In this document: piece after piece, positions 1 through 7,799 of the stretch | Layout of the letters: each line of letters starts with the position of its first letter | Numbering within the stretch: the stretch's first letter is position 1 | DNA from: RYN-133 sp963708645 | GTDB taxonomy: Bacteria; Actinomycetota; Actinomycetes; Mycobacteriales; Jatrophihabitantaceae | Length of the DNA: 64,000 nucleotides | Direction of reading: 5' to 3' | Assembly: GCA_963708645.1 (NCBI GenBank) | Contig: CAVPTA010000007.1 | Coordinates: 806,001 to 870,000 of the forward strand | Notes under the pieces: model-generated | What the model saw: only the letters and a program-made list of their open reading frames with translations | Told to the model about the DNA's origin: nothing | The model's database searches: none | Made by a program: the position numbers and the translations under genes

Positions 1-2
1 GT

Positions 3-74
3 TGTGACGACCTGCTCGAACTGGATGCCGGTCGTCTGATCGCGGCGGCTCCGGCGCGGCATCGTCGCCCCTGA
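3..74 (+). CDS. 3' end of an unidentified gene (partial)
   Basis: An open frame enters from the left edge and ends at TGA 72-74, coding 23 residues (CDDLLELDAGRLIAAAPARH and a short basic tail). Codon use is GC-rich in third positions like real genes here, and the downstream gene is on the same strand. The fragment is too short to assign to a family. The call rests only on frame and codon use. Confidence 0.3.
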   Translation, partial: CDDLLELDAGRLIAAAPARHRRP

Positions 75-130
75 CACATCTTCTTGCCTCGGCCGAGGCG
101 ACTGTCGAGGCTGCGACGTACCGTGGAGCT

Positions 131-1180
131 ATGTCCGCTGTAGCCCCACCCCTGGGTACGAAACCGAAGCGCGGGCCGGCCGCGTGGGTCGGTGCCTTCA
201 CCGGCTTCTACCCGGCCACCGCGAACGATCTGAGCGGGCTCGATCCCGTCGCGCGATTCCTCTACGCCGCGCGCAGCGTCATCCTGGTGATCTCCGCTCA
301 GGCGGCTGGGATCGCAGGACTGCTCGCAGCGACCGACCGGCGCTTCGAGGTCGTCCCGTTCGTGCTGGTGTTCCTCGGCTACGTGGTGCTGCACGCGATC
401 AGCAACCTGTCCAACGACTACTTCGGCTACCGCCGCGGCCACGACACCGAGGACTCACCGCGACGCCGCTACACCCTGCACCCGGTGGCGAGCGGCGCGT
501 TCAGCATGCGATTCCTCGCCACGGGGCTTGCGGTGCTGGCGGCCGTCGCGGTCGCGATCGCGGCTTACTTCGTCGTCGTGCGCGGCTGGCCGGCCCTCGC
601 GCTCACGGCGGCCGGCGCGGTGCTGCTGTACGCCTACGACGCCGCGCCGCGTGCGCTCAAGGAGTTGGGCCTGGGCGAGGTCGCCGCCTTCGTGGTGTGG
701 GGCCCGCTGATGATCGGCGGCGGCTACTACGTCATCACCGGGCACTGGTCGGGGCTGGCGTTCCTCGCGTCCGTGCCGTACGGGCTCGGCGTGATGTCGA
801 TCCTGGTCGGCAAGCACATCGACCAGCGCGGCTTCGACATCTCGCAGGCGCAGCACACCCTGCCGGTGATCCTCGGCGAGCGCGGGGCCCGCGCGCTGAA
901 CCAGGTCTCCGTGCTGCTCATGTACGTCTTCGTCGTCGTCGGCGTGCTGACCGGCGCGCTGTCCCCGTTCGTGGGAGTTGTCCTGGTCGCCCTGCCGCGC
1001 GGCATCCGCGCGTTGCGTGTCATGGCAGCGCCGGCACCGGCCGAACCGCCGGCGGGCTATGTCGGCTGGCCGCTCTGGTACCACCGCGTGTGCCTCGTCC
1101 ACAACCGCGCGTTCGGCTGGCTGTTCCTGCTCGGTGCCGCGGTCGGCGCGATCTGGCCGGCGGCGTCCATCGGGCACTGA
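131..1180 (+). CDS. UbiA-family prenyltransferase (MenA-like)
   Basis: A 349-aa polytopic membrane protein of the UbiA superfamily, which transfers polyprenyl chains to aromatic or quinone precursors at the membrane. The first Asp-rich motif is at residues 92-108 (N92, N95, D96, D105, D108). The second is near residues 229-236 (K228, D231, D236), followed by a TLP motif. Several hydrophobic segments span residues 47-340. MenA and related prenyltransferases share this layout, but no other menaquinone genes are adjacent, so the acceptor is unknown. The ATG start follows a short leader without a clear Shine-Dalgarno. Downstream lies a palindromic repeat, not a coupled gene. Confidence 0.75.
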   Translation: MSAVAPPLGTKPKRGPAAWVGAFTGFYPATANDLSGLDPVARFLYAARSVILVISAQAAGIAGLLAATDRRFEVVPFVLVFLGYVVLHAISNLSNDYFGYRRGHDTEDSPRRRYTLHPVASGAFSMRFLATGLAVLAAVAVAIAAYFVVVRGWPALALTAAGAVLLYAYDAAPRALKELGLGEVAAFVVWGPLMIGGGYYVITGHWSGLAFLASVPYGLGVMSILVGKHIDQRGFDISQAQHTLPVILGERGARALNQVSVLLMYVFVVVGVLTGALSPFVGVVLVALPRGIRALRVMAAPAPAEPPAGYVGWPLWYHRVCLVHNRAFGWLFLLGAAVGAIWPAASIGH

Positions 1181-1191
1181 CCTGCCCGCCT

Positions 1192-1265
1192 CTTCGCGAG
1201 TGGTCACTAACGCACCGACTGGTCACTTATCACCGACCACTCTCGCGAGAAATGACCACTCGCGG
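1192..1265. repeat. AGTGGTCA-type palindromic intergenic repeat
   Basis: A compound inverted repeat fills the gap between the prenyltransferase and LysE genes. The outer arms CGCGAGTGGTCA (1195-1206) and TGACCACTCGCG (1253-1264) are perfect complements. Inside are two further GGTCA/GACCA units and a TCTCGCGAGA palindrome (1241-1250). The same core recurs at 38330-38376 inside a coding region, and CCTCCGCGAGTGGT recurs near 23271-23284. It resembles a REP-like mobile palindrome. It could also act as a transcription terminator. Confidence 0.65.
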
Positions 1266-1292
1266 AGGGGGACGCACGCGTACGGTCGCCGC

Positions 1293-1883
1293 ATGCGCTC
1301 GGCGTGGGAGTTCCTGCTGGTCGCTGTGGTCGTGTGCGTGACCCCGGGACCGGCGACCGCGCTCGTCCTTCGCACGGCCGCACGAAGCGGTCGGCGAGCC
1401 GCGCTGAGCGCGATCATCGGCAACGAGATCGGCGTGCTCGCGTGGGCAGTCCTGTCCGCCATCGGCGTCTCGTCGCTGATCGCGGCCTCGCAGCTCGCCT
1501 ACGACGTCCTGCGCTTCGGCGGGGCCGCGGTGCTGATCGTGCTCGGGCTGCGGTCTCTGTTGCACCGCACGCGCGAGGTGCCGGCACTTCCGCGCTGGAA
1601 GGGCTGGCAGACCGGCCTGCTGTCGAGCGCCGCGAACCCGAAGCTCGCCGTGTTCTTCGTCGCGCTCTTCCCGCAGTTCCTGACTCCTGGCACGGCTGTG
1701 CTCCCTGCCGCCCTCGCTATGGCGGCGACGCTCGTCGCGCTCGACTTCGTGTGGTTCGGGACGTTGGCGTGGGCGGTCGATCGCGCCGGGCGGGTACTGC
1801 GTCCACGTGTGCGCACGCTGATGGAACGCACCGCCGGAGCGGTCATGGTCACCTTCGGCGCCCTCGTGGCCACCGAGAGCTAA
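1293..1883 (+). CDS. LysE/RhtB-family amino-acid exporter
   Basis: A 196-aa inner-membrane protein. After a short hydrophobic N-terminus it carries the family's TPGPA segment and a basic loop (RTAARSGRRAAL), then further hydrophobic helices to the end, matching the usual length of about 200 aa. LysE/RhtB proteins export amino acids such as lysine, threonine or homoserine. The substrate here cannot be deduced. The frame is open further upstream, but that extension lies in the palindromic repeat, so the ATG at 1293 was chosen. Its 3' end overlaps the convergent thioesterase by 4 nt. Confidence 0.8.
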   Translation: MRSAWEFLLVAVVVCVTPGPATALVLRTAARSGRRAALSAIIGNEIGVLAWAVLSAIGVSSLIAASQLAYDVLRFGGAAVLIVLGLRSLLHRTREVPALPRWKGWQTGLLSSAANPKLAVFFVALFPQFLTPGTAVLPAALAMAATLVALDFVWFGTLAWAVDRAGRVLRPRVRTLMERTAGAVMVTFGALVATES

Positions 1884-2327
1884 CGGCCGTACGGACGGAT
1901 CTGGTAGTCGCCGACGGTGGACGCGACGACTGCGCCGTCCTCGCCGGTGACCGTGGCGCGCAGTTCGAACGGCGCCTTCTGGTCGGTGCCCGCCTCGGCA
2001 CGCACCCGAGCGATCGTGTCGTCGTCGAGGGTCGCCTCGGCGCTCAGCGCGCCGCGCCCCGGCGCTGTGAAGTCGATGCGCATGCCGCGCACGAGTGGGT
2101 AGTGCGTCGCAGGATCGAAGGTCGCCAGATGCATCGCGCCGCCCAGCACCTCGGCGAGAGTGAAGATCACGCCCGCATAGATCGTCCCGAAGTGATTGCC
2201 GTTGCCCTCGAACGGCAGGGTCGCGCGCACGTAGCCCGGCCGCAGCTCGGCGAACCGAACACCCATCTGGTGCGGCGCGCGGGATGGTCTGTTCAAGGAA
2301 GGCGTTCGCGGTGTCGACCGGGTTCAC
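1880..2327 (-). CDS. DUF4442/PaaI-like hotdog thioesterase, frameshifted near its start
   Basis: The main frame (TTG at 2296) encodes a DUF4442-type hotdog protein with the conserved block GNGNHFGTIYAGVIFTLAE and a C-terminal beta-sheet region. Such proteins are usually acyl-CoA thioesterases. A second frame from GTG 2327 supplies a convincing N-terminus, NPVDTANAFLEQTIP, 11 nt after the stop of the upstream transporter gene. It joins the main frame only if one base near 2272-2282 is removed. I therefore read this as one gene with a single-base break. If the break is real, translation may start at TTG 2296. Same strand as the upstream K+ transporter gene and probably co-transcribed. Confidence 0.7.
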
Positions 2328-2337
2328 CCTGAGCACG

Positions 2338-4653
2338 CTATCGGCACGCGACCAGTTCGTAGCGCGGGTTGGCGAGAGCGAGGTGGCCCTTGTACTCACC
2401 GATGCGCCCGGTGGCGCGCAGCACGGTGCCCGGTTCGATGCCGGTGATGTCGGTCCGTCCGAAGAACAGCAGGCGCACGCCGCCGGTGCTGTCGAACAGC
2501 TGCACCTCCAACGAACGGCCGGCAGTCGTGCCCACCTGCACCGTCTTGATCCGCCCTTCGACGGTGACCTTCTGCTTCCACGTGACGTCGCCGATCGGGG
2601 TGACTCCGTTGGCCGTAGGACGTGGCGGGGACGGTGTCCGCGGTGCGCATTCGTCGGTGAGGGCCGGCTCGAGTGCGACTTCGCGCTGACGGGCTTCGAG
2701 CCGTTCGACCAGCTCGTGCGGCAACGTCGTGTCGAACGGCACGATCGTCGCGGCGACGTGCGGGATGCGGCCGACTGCCTCGGCGATGCGGTCGGCGGTG
2801 CGGTCGTGCAACAGCCGTTGCGACACCCGTCCGAACGTGCGACGCGGCAAGAGCACGGTGACTTCGGCGTGGTCGGACACGACGGTGTTCAACGAGAACT
2901 CGGCGATGCGGTGTACGAGACGTCGGTCCTCGCAGTCGACCATCACGAGCGGCACTCGGTCACCGAGGTTGCGCGCGATCCAGTCGGCGCGGAGCTTGTC
3001 GGCGACCTGGTCGTCGAGCATGAAGTGCACGGCCTGCACCGAGGTCGGGCGCAGGCTGCCCGCGTAACGCAGCGCACGCAGCACAGCCAGATCGAGACGG
3101 TCGACCAGCACGAGCACCGTGTGCCGCGCGTAGTGCGGTGCGTCGGCCTGATCCTGACGGACCCAGGTCACAAGGTCGAGCGCGCGCGCCTCGGCGCGGT
3201 AGCGCTTGTTTAGCCGCATGAGGACGAGCCACAGGATGGGGAACAGCACCACGACCAGCCACGCGCCCTGCGTGAATTTCACCACGGCGAAGATCACGAC
3301 GACGATCGACGACACGACGCCGCCGGTCAGGCTGATCACCACCCGCATCCGCCACTTGTCGCCGCGGTGCGTGCGGTAGTACTGCGCCATGCCGTAGCCG
3401 GCCATCGAGAAACCCGTGAACACACCGATGGCATAGAACGGGATCAGCGCGTCGACGACCGTGCCGACCGCGAGGATGAGCGCGAGCGCAGCGATCGTGA
3501 GCACGATGATGCCGTTGCTGAAAGCCAACCGGTGCCCGCGCCGGGTCATCTGCCGCGGCAGGAACGAATCCTCGGCGATGAAGCTGGCCAGGAACGGGAA
3601 TCCGGTGAACGGGGTGTTTGCGCCGGTGATCAGGATCAACGCCGTCGCGACCTGGACGAAATAAAAGAGCAGGTTTCCGTACCAGCTGTGGCCGAACACA
3701 TCGTGTGCCACCTGCCCGATGACGGTTGGTGTGCCGAGTTTGTACGGCGTCGCGTGCGTCTCGAACGACAGGTATGAGACACCGAGCACGAGCGTGCCGA
3801 GCATGACGCTCATGACCGACAACGTCGTGCGCGCGTTGCGGCCGACCGGCTTCTTGAACGCGCTGACGCCGTTCGAGATCGCTTCGAGGCCCGTGAGCGA
3901 CGCGCCGCCGTTCGCGAATGCCTTGAGCAGTACGTAGATGGCCGCGCCGGTGAAGATCGCATGGCCGGTGTCGTGCACGCCGATCATCTGCGGGACGTGC
4001 GGCAGCACCGGCAGGTCGCCCACGATCTCGCGGATGACGCCGACCACGACCACCAGGCCGCCCATGGCGACGAAGAAGTAGGTCGGGAACGCGAACGCGC
4101 GCCCCGCTTCACGAACCCCGCGCAAGTTGCCGAACGCGAGGATCAGCACGATGACGACGGTGATCGCCTCGCTGGCATCGGGGCCGCGCAGCGATGGGAC
4201 GAGGGTCGTGATCGCGGCTGTACCGGCAGCCGATTGAACGGCCACGGTGACGATGTAGTCGATGAGCAGCGCGACCGAGGCGATCTGCGCGACCTTCGGG
4301 CCGAAATTCTCGCGCGCGACGACATACGAGCCGCCCGCCTGCGTGTAGATCATGACGACCTGCCGGTACAGCGCGGTCATCACGAACAGCACGGCGAGCA
4401 CGACGAAGGTCAGCGGCAGCAGGATGTGGAATCCGGCCAACCCGAACGCGGGCAACAGGAAGATCAGCATCTCTTCCGTGCCGTATGCCGAGGACGAGAT
4501 GCAGTCGCTCGACAGCACGCCCAGTGCCGACTTCTTCGACAGCCGCTCCTCGTGCAGTTGCGCGGTGACGAGCGGCTTGCCGAGAACGGCGCGCTTGATG
4601 CGGTAGCCGAGACGTTCGGGGACGTCGACGGTGAGACCGGCGCCGGCGCTCAC
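2338..4653 (-). CDS. KimA-like APC-superfamily K+ transporter fused to a C-terminal OB-fold domain
   Basis: A 771-aa protein from GTG 4653; the open frame runs upstream, but GTG 4653 overlaps the stop of the preceding peptide gene (GTGA). The first ~500 residues have about 12 membrane segments and match the KimA/APC class, with SSDCISSSAYGTEE, YTQAGGSYVVARENFG and LLIDYIVTVAV. KimA imports K+ with H+ in Bacillus. A cytoplasmic region (residues ~530-650) follows, as in KimA. The last ~90 residues (from IGDVTWKQKVTVEGRI) look like the OB-fold domain that, as I recall, is a separate protein (Rv2694c family) near Trk genes in mycobacteria. Its place next to kdp supports K+ as substrate. Annotation as a generic amino-acid permease is possible. 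Confidence 0.8.
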   Translation of the reverse strand: MSAGAGLTVDVPERLGYRIKRAVLGKPLVTAQLHEERLSKKSALGVLSSDCISSSAYGTEEMLIFLLPAFGLAGFHILLPLTFVVLAVLFVMTALYRQVVMIYTQAGGSYVVARENFGPKVAQIASVALLIDYIVTVAVQSAAGTAAITTLVPSLRGPDASEAITVVIVLILAFGNLRGVREAGRAFAFPTYFFVAMGGLVVVVGVIREIVGDLPVLPHVPQMIGVHDTGHAIFTGAAIYVLLKAFANGGASLTGLEAISNGVSAFKKPVGRNARTTLSVMSVMLGTLVLGVSYLSFETHATPYKLGTPTVIGQVAHDVFGHSWYGNLLFYFVQVATALILITGANTPFTGFPFLASFIAEDSFLPRQMTRRGHRLAFSNGIIVLTIAALALILAVGTVVDALIPFYAIGVFTGFSMAGYGMAQYYRTHRGDKWRMRVVISLTGGVVSSIVVVIFAVVKFTQGAWLVVVLFPILWLVLMRLNKRYRAEARALDLVTWVRQDQADAPHYARHTVLVLVDRLDLAVLRALRYAGSLRPTSVQAVHFMLDDQVADKLRADWIARNLGDRVPLVMVDCEDRRLVHRIAEFSLNTVVSDHAEVTVLLPRRTFGRVSQRLLHDRTADRIAEAVGRIPHVAATIVPFDTTLPHELVERLEARQREVALEPALTDECAPRTPSPPRPTANGVTPIGDVTWKQKVTVEGRIKTVQVGTTAGRSLEVQLFDSTGGVRLLFFGRTDITGIEPGTVLRATGRIGEYKGHLALANPRYELVACR

Positions 4654-4757
4654 CGGTGACCGTGGGTGCGTCGCTCGGCCCAGCTCAGCAGCTCGACGAC
4701 GAGGGTCCAGGCTGCGGCCAGGATGACCAGCGCCAGCGCGAAATTCACGAACTCCAC
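4650..4757 (-). CDS. 35-aa single-span membrane peptide coupled to the KimA-like gene
   Basis: This short gene starts at GTG 4757 and encodes 35 residues: a hydrophobic helix (FVNFALALVILAAAWTLVV) and then a basic tail (AERRTHGHR). Its stop overlaps the GTG start of the transporter gene as GTGA, which implies translational coupling. It lies 74 nt after kdpC. The size and architecture resemble KdpF-type small subunits, but the sequence is not KdpF. A role as a stabilising subunit of the transporter is inference. The second in-frame GTG (codon 4) is an alternative start. Confidence 0.55.
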   Translation of the reverse strand: MEFVNFALALVILAAAWTLVVELLSWAERRTHGHR

Positions 4758-4831
4758 AAGTCGATCGAACCCCGCAGGCCCCGGGAATGCTCGGCTGCGA
4801 ACGGGTCACTCACGCGACGTTCACGCTTCCC

Positions 4832-5686
4832 TCACGCCGGATACTTCTGGTCGAGCGCGAGATTGAGATGCAGCACGTCAACGCGCGGTTCGCCCATGAA
4901 ACCGAGGTCGCGTCCGTACGCGTACTTCTCGACGAGCGCGGCGATCGCAGCGACCGAGACCCCACGGGCCTTGGCGACGACCGTCTCCTGCAACCGGGCG
5001 TACGCGGGGCTGATGTCGGGATCGAGCCCCGACCCGGAGGCCGTTACCGCGTCGGCGGGAACCGCGGGGTCCGCGGGGGCCGATCCCCGCACCGGCACGA
5101 CCTTTCCGCGCGAGTAGTCGCCGCCCTTGGCCGCACACTCGACCCGGACGCCGTGATAGCTCGCGAGGAACGGGCGCTGGGGACAGAACTCGTCGAGGCT
5201 CACGACCTTCGTGACAGCGCCGCGATAACCCGGACCGGCGTAGAACACCGCGAGCACGGCGCCGGTCCCCTCGGGCGTGCAGAACGGTCGCGATCCGTCC
5301 ACGCCGTACGTGTGGCCGATCGCGACGCTGCGCGCACACACGGTGCTGAGCAGGCTGCGACCGTCCGGGCCGGTGTCGACGATCGATTCGGGTCCGAGGT
5401 TGCTCGCGCTCGACGCGGTCGGGTCGTAGCCGTCGCCGGCTGCGGAGGGCCGGCTCTGGAAGTACTTCAGGATCGGGTCGCCCTTCGCATCGGAGAAGCT
5501 CTGCCCGAGCTCGCTCGACCCGACGACCTTGCCGTTGACGGTGATCAGCGATCCGTCGGCCCGGTGCTTGAGGCCGGGTAGCTGCGCGATCGCGGTCACG
5601 GCCAGCGGGTAGAGCACGCCGAGCACAACGGTGAACACGACGAGCATGCGCACGGCGGAGACGACTTGGCGAAGATAGGGACGCAC
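4832..5686 (-). CDS. kdpC: K+-transporting ATPase subunit KdpC, enlarged
   Basis: A 284-aa protein from GTG 5686, 4 nt after the kdpB stop. One N-terminal membrane helix (residues ~13-34) precedes an extracytoplasmic domain. Family signatures are GQSF (61-64), YFQSRPSAAGDGYDP (75-89) and SGSGLDPDISPAYA (217-230). KdpC normally has about 190-220 residues. Here ~100 extra residues (about 103-210) separate the two conserved blocks and contain four Cys (117, 136, 168, 184) that could form disulfides outside the cell. KdpC associates with KdpA/KdpB and aids ATP-driven K+ uptake. Confidence 0.93.
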   Translation of the reverse strand: MRPYLRQVVSAVRMLVVFTVVLGVLYPLAVTAIAQLPGLKHRADGSLITVNGKVVGSSELGQSFSDAKGDPILKYFQSRPSAAGDGYDPTASSASNLGPESIVDTGPDGRSLLSTVCARSVAIGHTYGVDGSRPFCTPEGTGAVLAVFYAGPGYRGAVTKVVSLDEFCPQRPFLASYHGVRVECAAKGGDYSRGKVVPVRGSAPADPAVPADAVTASGSGLDPDISPAYARLQETVVAKARGVSVAAIAALVEKYAYGRDLGFMGEPRVDVLHLNLALDQKYPA

Positions 5687-5690
5687 GTGA

Positions 5691-7799
5691 TCACCCGATT
5701 CCGGGAATGAACTGAAGTACGAGGTCGATGAGCTTGATGCCGAGGAACGGTGCGATGACTCCGCCGACGCCGTAGATGAGCAGGTTGCGGCGCAACATCG
5801 CGCTCGCGCTGGATGGTGTGTAACGCACGCCGCGCAACGCGAGTGGGATGAGCGCAACGATGACGAGCGCGTTGAACACGACCGCCGACAGGATCGCCGA
5901 CTGCGGCGAGTGCAGCCGCATGATGTTCAGCTTGTCGAGTCCGGGGTACACCGCCGCGAACATGGCCGGGATGATCGCGAAGTACTTGGCGACATCGTTC
6001 GCGATCGAGAACGTTGTCAGCGCCCCGCGGGTGATCAGCAGTTGCTTGCCGATCTCCACGACCTCGATCAGTTTCGTCGGGTCGGAGTCGAGATCGACCA
6101 TGTTGCCGGCCTCCTTGGCGGCCGACGTCCCGCTGTTCATTGCCACGCCGACGTCGGCCTGAGCGAGAGCGGGTGCGTCGTTGGTGCCGTCGCCGGTCAT
6201 CGCGACGAGCTTGCCGCCCTCCTGCTCGCGCTTGATCAGGGCCATCTTGTCTTCGGGCGTCGCTTCGGCGAGGAAGTCGTCGACCCCGGCCTCGTCCGCG
6301 ATCGCCTTTGCGGTCAACGGATTGTCGCCCGTGATCATCACGGTGCGGATGCCCATGCGTCGCAACTCGGCGAAGCGTTCGGACATCCCGTTCTTGACGA
6401 TGTCCTTGAGGTGGACGACGCCGAGCGCGCGGGCGGCACCGTCGACCTTCTCGGCCACCACCAGCGGGGTTCCCCCGCTCGCGCTGATCGAGTCGACCGT
6501 CGAGCCGATCTCGTCCGACGCGACGCCGCCGTTCTCGCGTACCCACTTGAGCACCGCGCCCGCGGCGCCCTTACGGACCTCACGGCCGGCGACATCGACG
6601 CCGCTCATCCGCGTCTGCGCGGTGAACGGAACGAAGTGAGCACCGAGCACCTCGCGCTCGCGCAGCCCGTACTCGGTCTTCGCGAGCACGACGATCGAAC
6701 GTCCCTCGGGTGTCTCGTCCGCCAACGACGACAGTTGCGCCGCGCTGACCAGCTCAGCCATGTCCACGTCGGGCGCCGGGATGAAGTCGGACGCCTGCCG
6801 GTTGCCGAGCGTGATCGTCCCCGTCTTGTCGAGCAGCAGGGTGTTCACGTCGCCCGCTGCCTCGACCGCGCGGCCGCTCATCGCCAGCACGTTGCGCTGC
6901 ACGAGGCGGTCCATGCCGGCGATGCCGATGGCAGACAACAGGGCCCCGATGGTGGTCGGGATGAGACAGACCAGCAGCGACACGATCACGATGCCGGTGA
7001 TGCCGCTGCCGTTCAACGCGGACGTGTCAGGAATGCCGGGCTGCCCGGCCTTGGCGAAGATGGCCAGTGGCTGCAGGGTGACCGTGGCGAGCAGGAAGAT
7101 GATCGTGAGGGACGCGAGCAGGATGTTGAGCGCGATCTCATTGGGAGTCTTCTGCCGGCTCGCGCCCTCGACCAGCGCGATCATGCGGTCGATGAAGCTC
7201 TCACCGGGCTTCTGCGTGATCTCGATGACGATCCGGTCGCTGAGCACTCGCGTGCCTCCGGTGACCGAGCTGCGGTCGCCCCCGCTTTCGCGGATGACGG
7301 GGGCGCTCTCGCCGGTGATAGCGCTCTCATCGACGCTGGCGATGCCGTCGATGACGTCGCCGTCACCGGGGATGACGTCGCCGGCCTCGCACACGACGTG
7401 ATCGCCCTGTTGCAGCATCGGGGCGGGAACGGCTTCCTCGGTGCCGTCCGCGGTGAGCCGTCGAGCGAGCGTGTCGGTCTTGGTGCGGCGCAGCGCGTCG
7501 GCCTGTGCCTTGCCACGTCCCTCGGCAACAGCCTCGGCGATGTTGGCGAACAGTACGGTCAGCCAGAGCCACACGACGGTGACCCACGCGAACACTGACG
7601 CGTCGGCGATCGCGATCACGGTCGTGAACACCGCTCCCGCCTCGACGAGCAGCATGACCGGGTTGTGCCACAGCGTGCGCGGGTCGAGCTTCTTCGCGGC
7701 CGCCGGCGTCGACTTCCACAGCATCTTCGGATCGAGCAGACCCGGCGGCCGACGGTCGGGCCCGGCGGTGCGCTGCTGAGCGTTTACTGCGGTTGTCAT
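5691..7799 (-). CDS. kdpB: K+-transporting P-type ATPase subunit KdpB
   Basis: A 702-aa P-type ATPase, the ATP-hydrolysing subunit of KdpFABC. Visible motifs are DESAITGES in the actuator domain, the phosphorylation site DKTGTIT, MITGDNPLTA and the hinge MTGDGTNDAPAL. Membrane helices flank these as expected. The ATG overlaps the kdpA stop (ATGA). The open frame continues upstream through kdpA, but that part is only a shadow of kdpA. All key residues are intact. Confidence 0.97.
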   Translation of the reverse strand: MTTAVNAQQRTAGPDRRPPGLLDPKMLWKSTPAAAKKLDPRTLWHNPVMLLVEAGAVFTTVIAIADASVFAWVTVVWLWLTVLFANIAEAVAEGRGKAQADALRRTKTDTLARRLTADGTEEAVPAPMLQQGDHVVCEAGDVIPGDGDVIDGIASVDESAITGESAPVIRESGGDRSSVTGGTRVLSDRIVIEITQKPGESFIDRMIALVEGASRQKTPNEIALNILLASLTIIFLLATVTLQPLAIFAKAGQPGIPDTSALNGSGITGIVIVSLLVCLIPTTIGALLSAIGIAGMDRLVQRNVLAMSGRAVEAAGDVNTLLLDKTGTITLGNRQASDFIPAPDVDMAELVSAAQLSSLADETPEGRSIVVLAKTEYGLREREVLGAHFVPFTAQTRMSGVDVAGREVRKGAAGAVLKWVRENGGVASDEIGSTVDSISASGGTPLVVAEKVDGAARALGVVHLKDIVKNGMSERFAELRRMGIRTVMITGDNPLTAKAIADEAGVDDFLAEATPEDKMALIKREQEGGKLVAMTGDGTNDAPALAQADVGVAMNSGTSAAKEAGNMVDLDSDPTKLIEVVEIGKQLLITRGALTTFSIANDVAKYFAIIPAMFAAVYPGLDKLNIMRLHSPQSAILSAVVFNALVIVALIPLALRGVRYTPSSASAMLRRNLLIYGVGGVIAPFLGIKLIDLVLQFIPGIG

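Noticed and set aside
4654..4809. Longer N-terminus for the KimA-like transporter (start at 4809)
   Set aside because: The added 52 residues are basic and lack family similarity, and overlap the 35-aa peptide gene; GTG 4653 is coupled to its stop.
4654..4831. c-di-AMP (ydaO) riboswitch upstream of the KimA-like gene
   Set aside because: The space is short and partly coding for the 35-aa peptide, and no riboswitch-like conserved segments were recognised.
5910..7598. Long open frame on the plus strand opposite kdpB
   Set aside because: It mirrors kdpB codons, has no homology-like motifs and is rich in Arg/His/Asp, as expected from GC-rich antisense frames. Similar long antisense frames elsewhere were rejected for the same reason.
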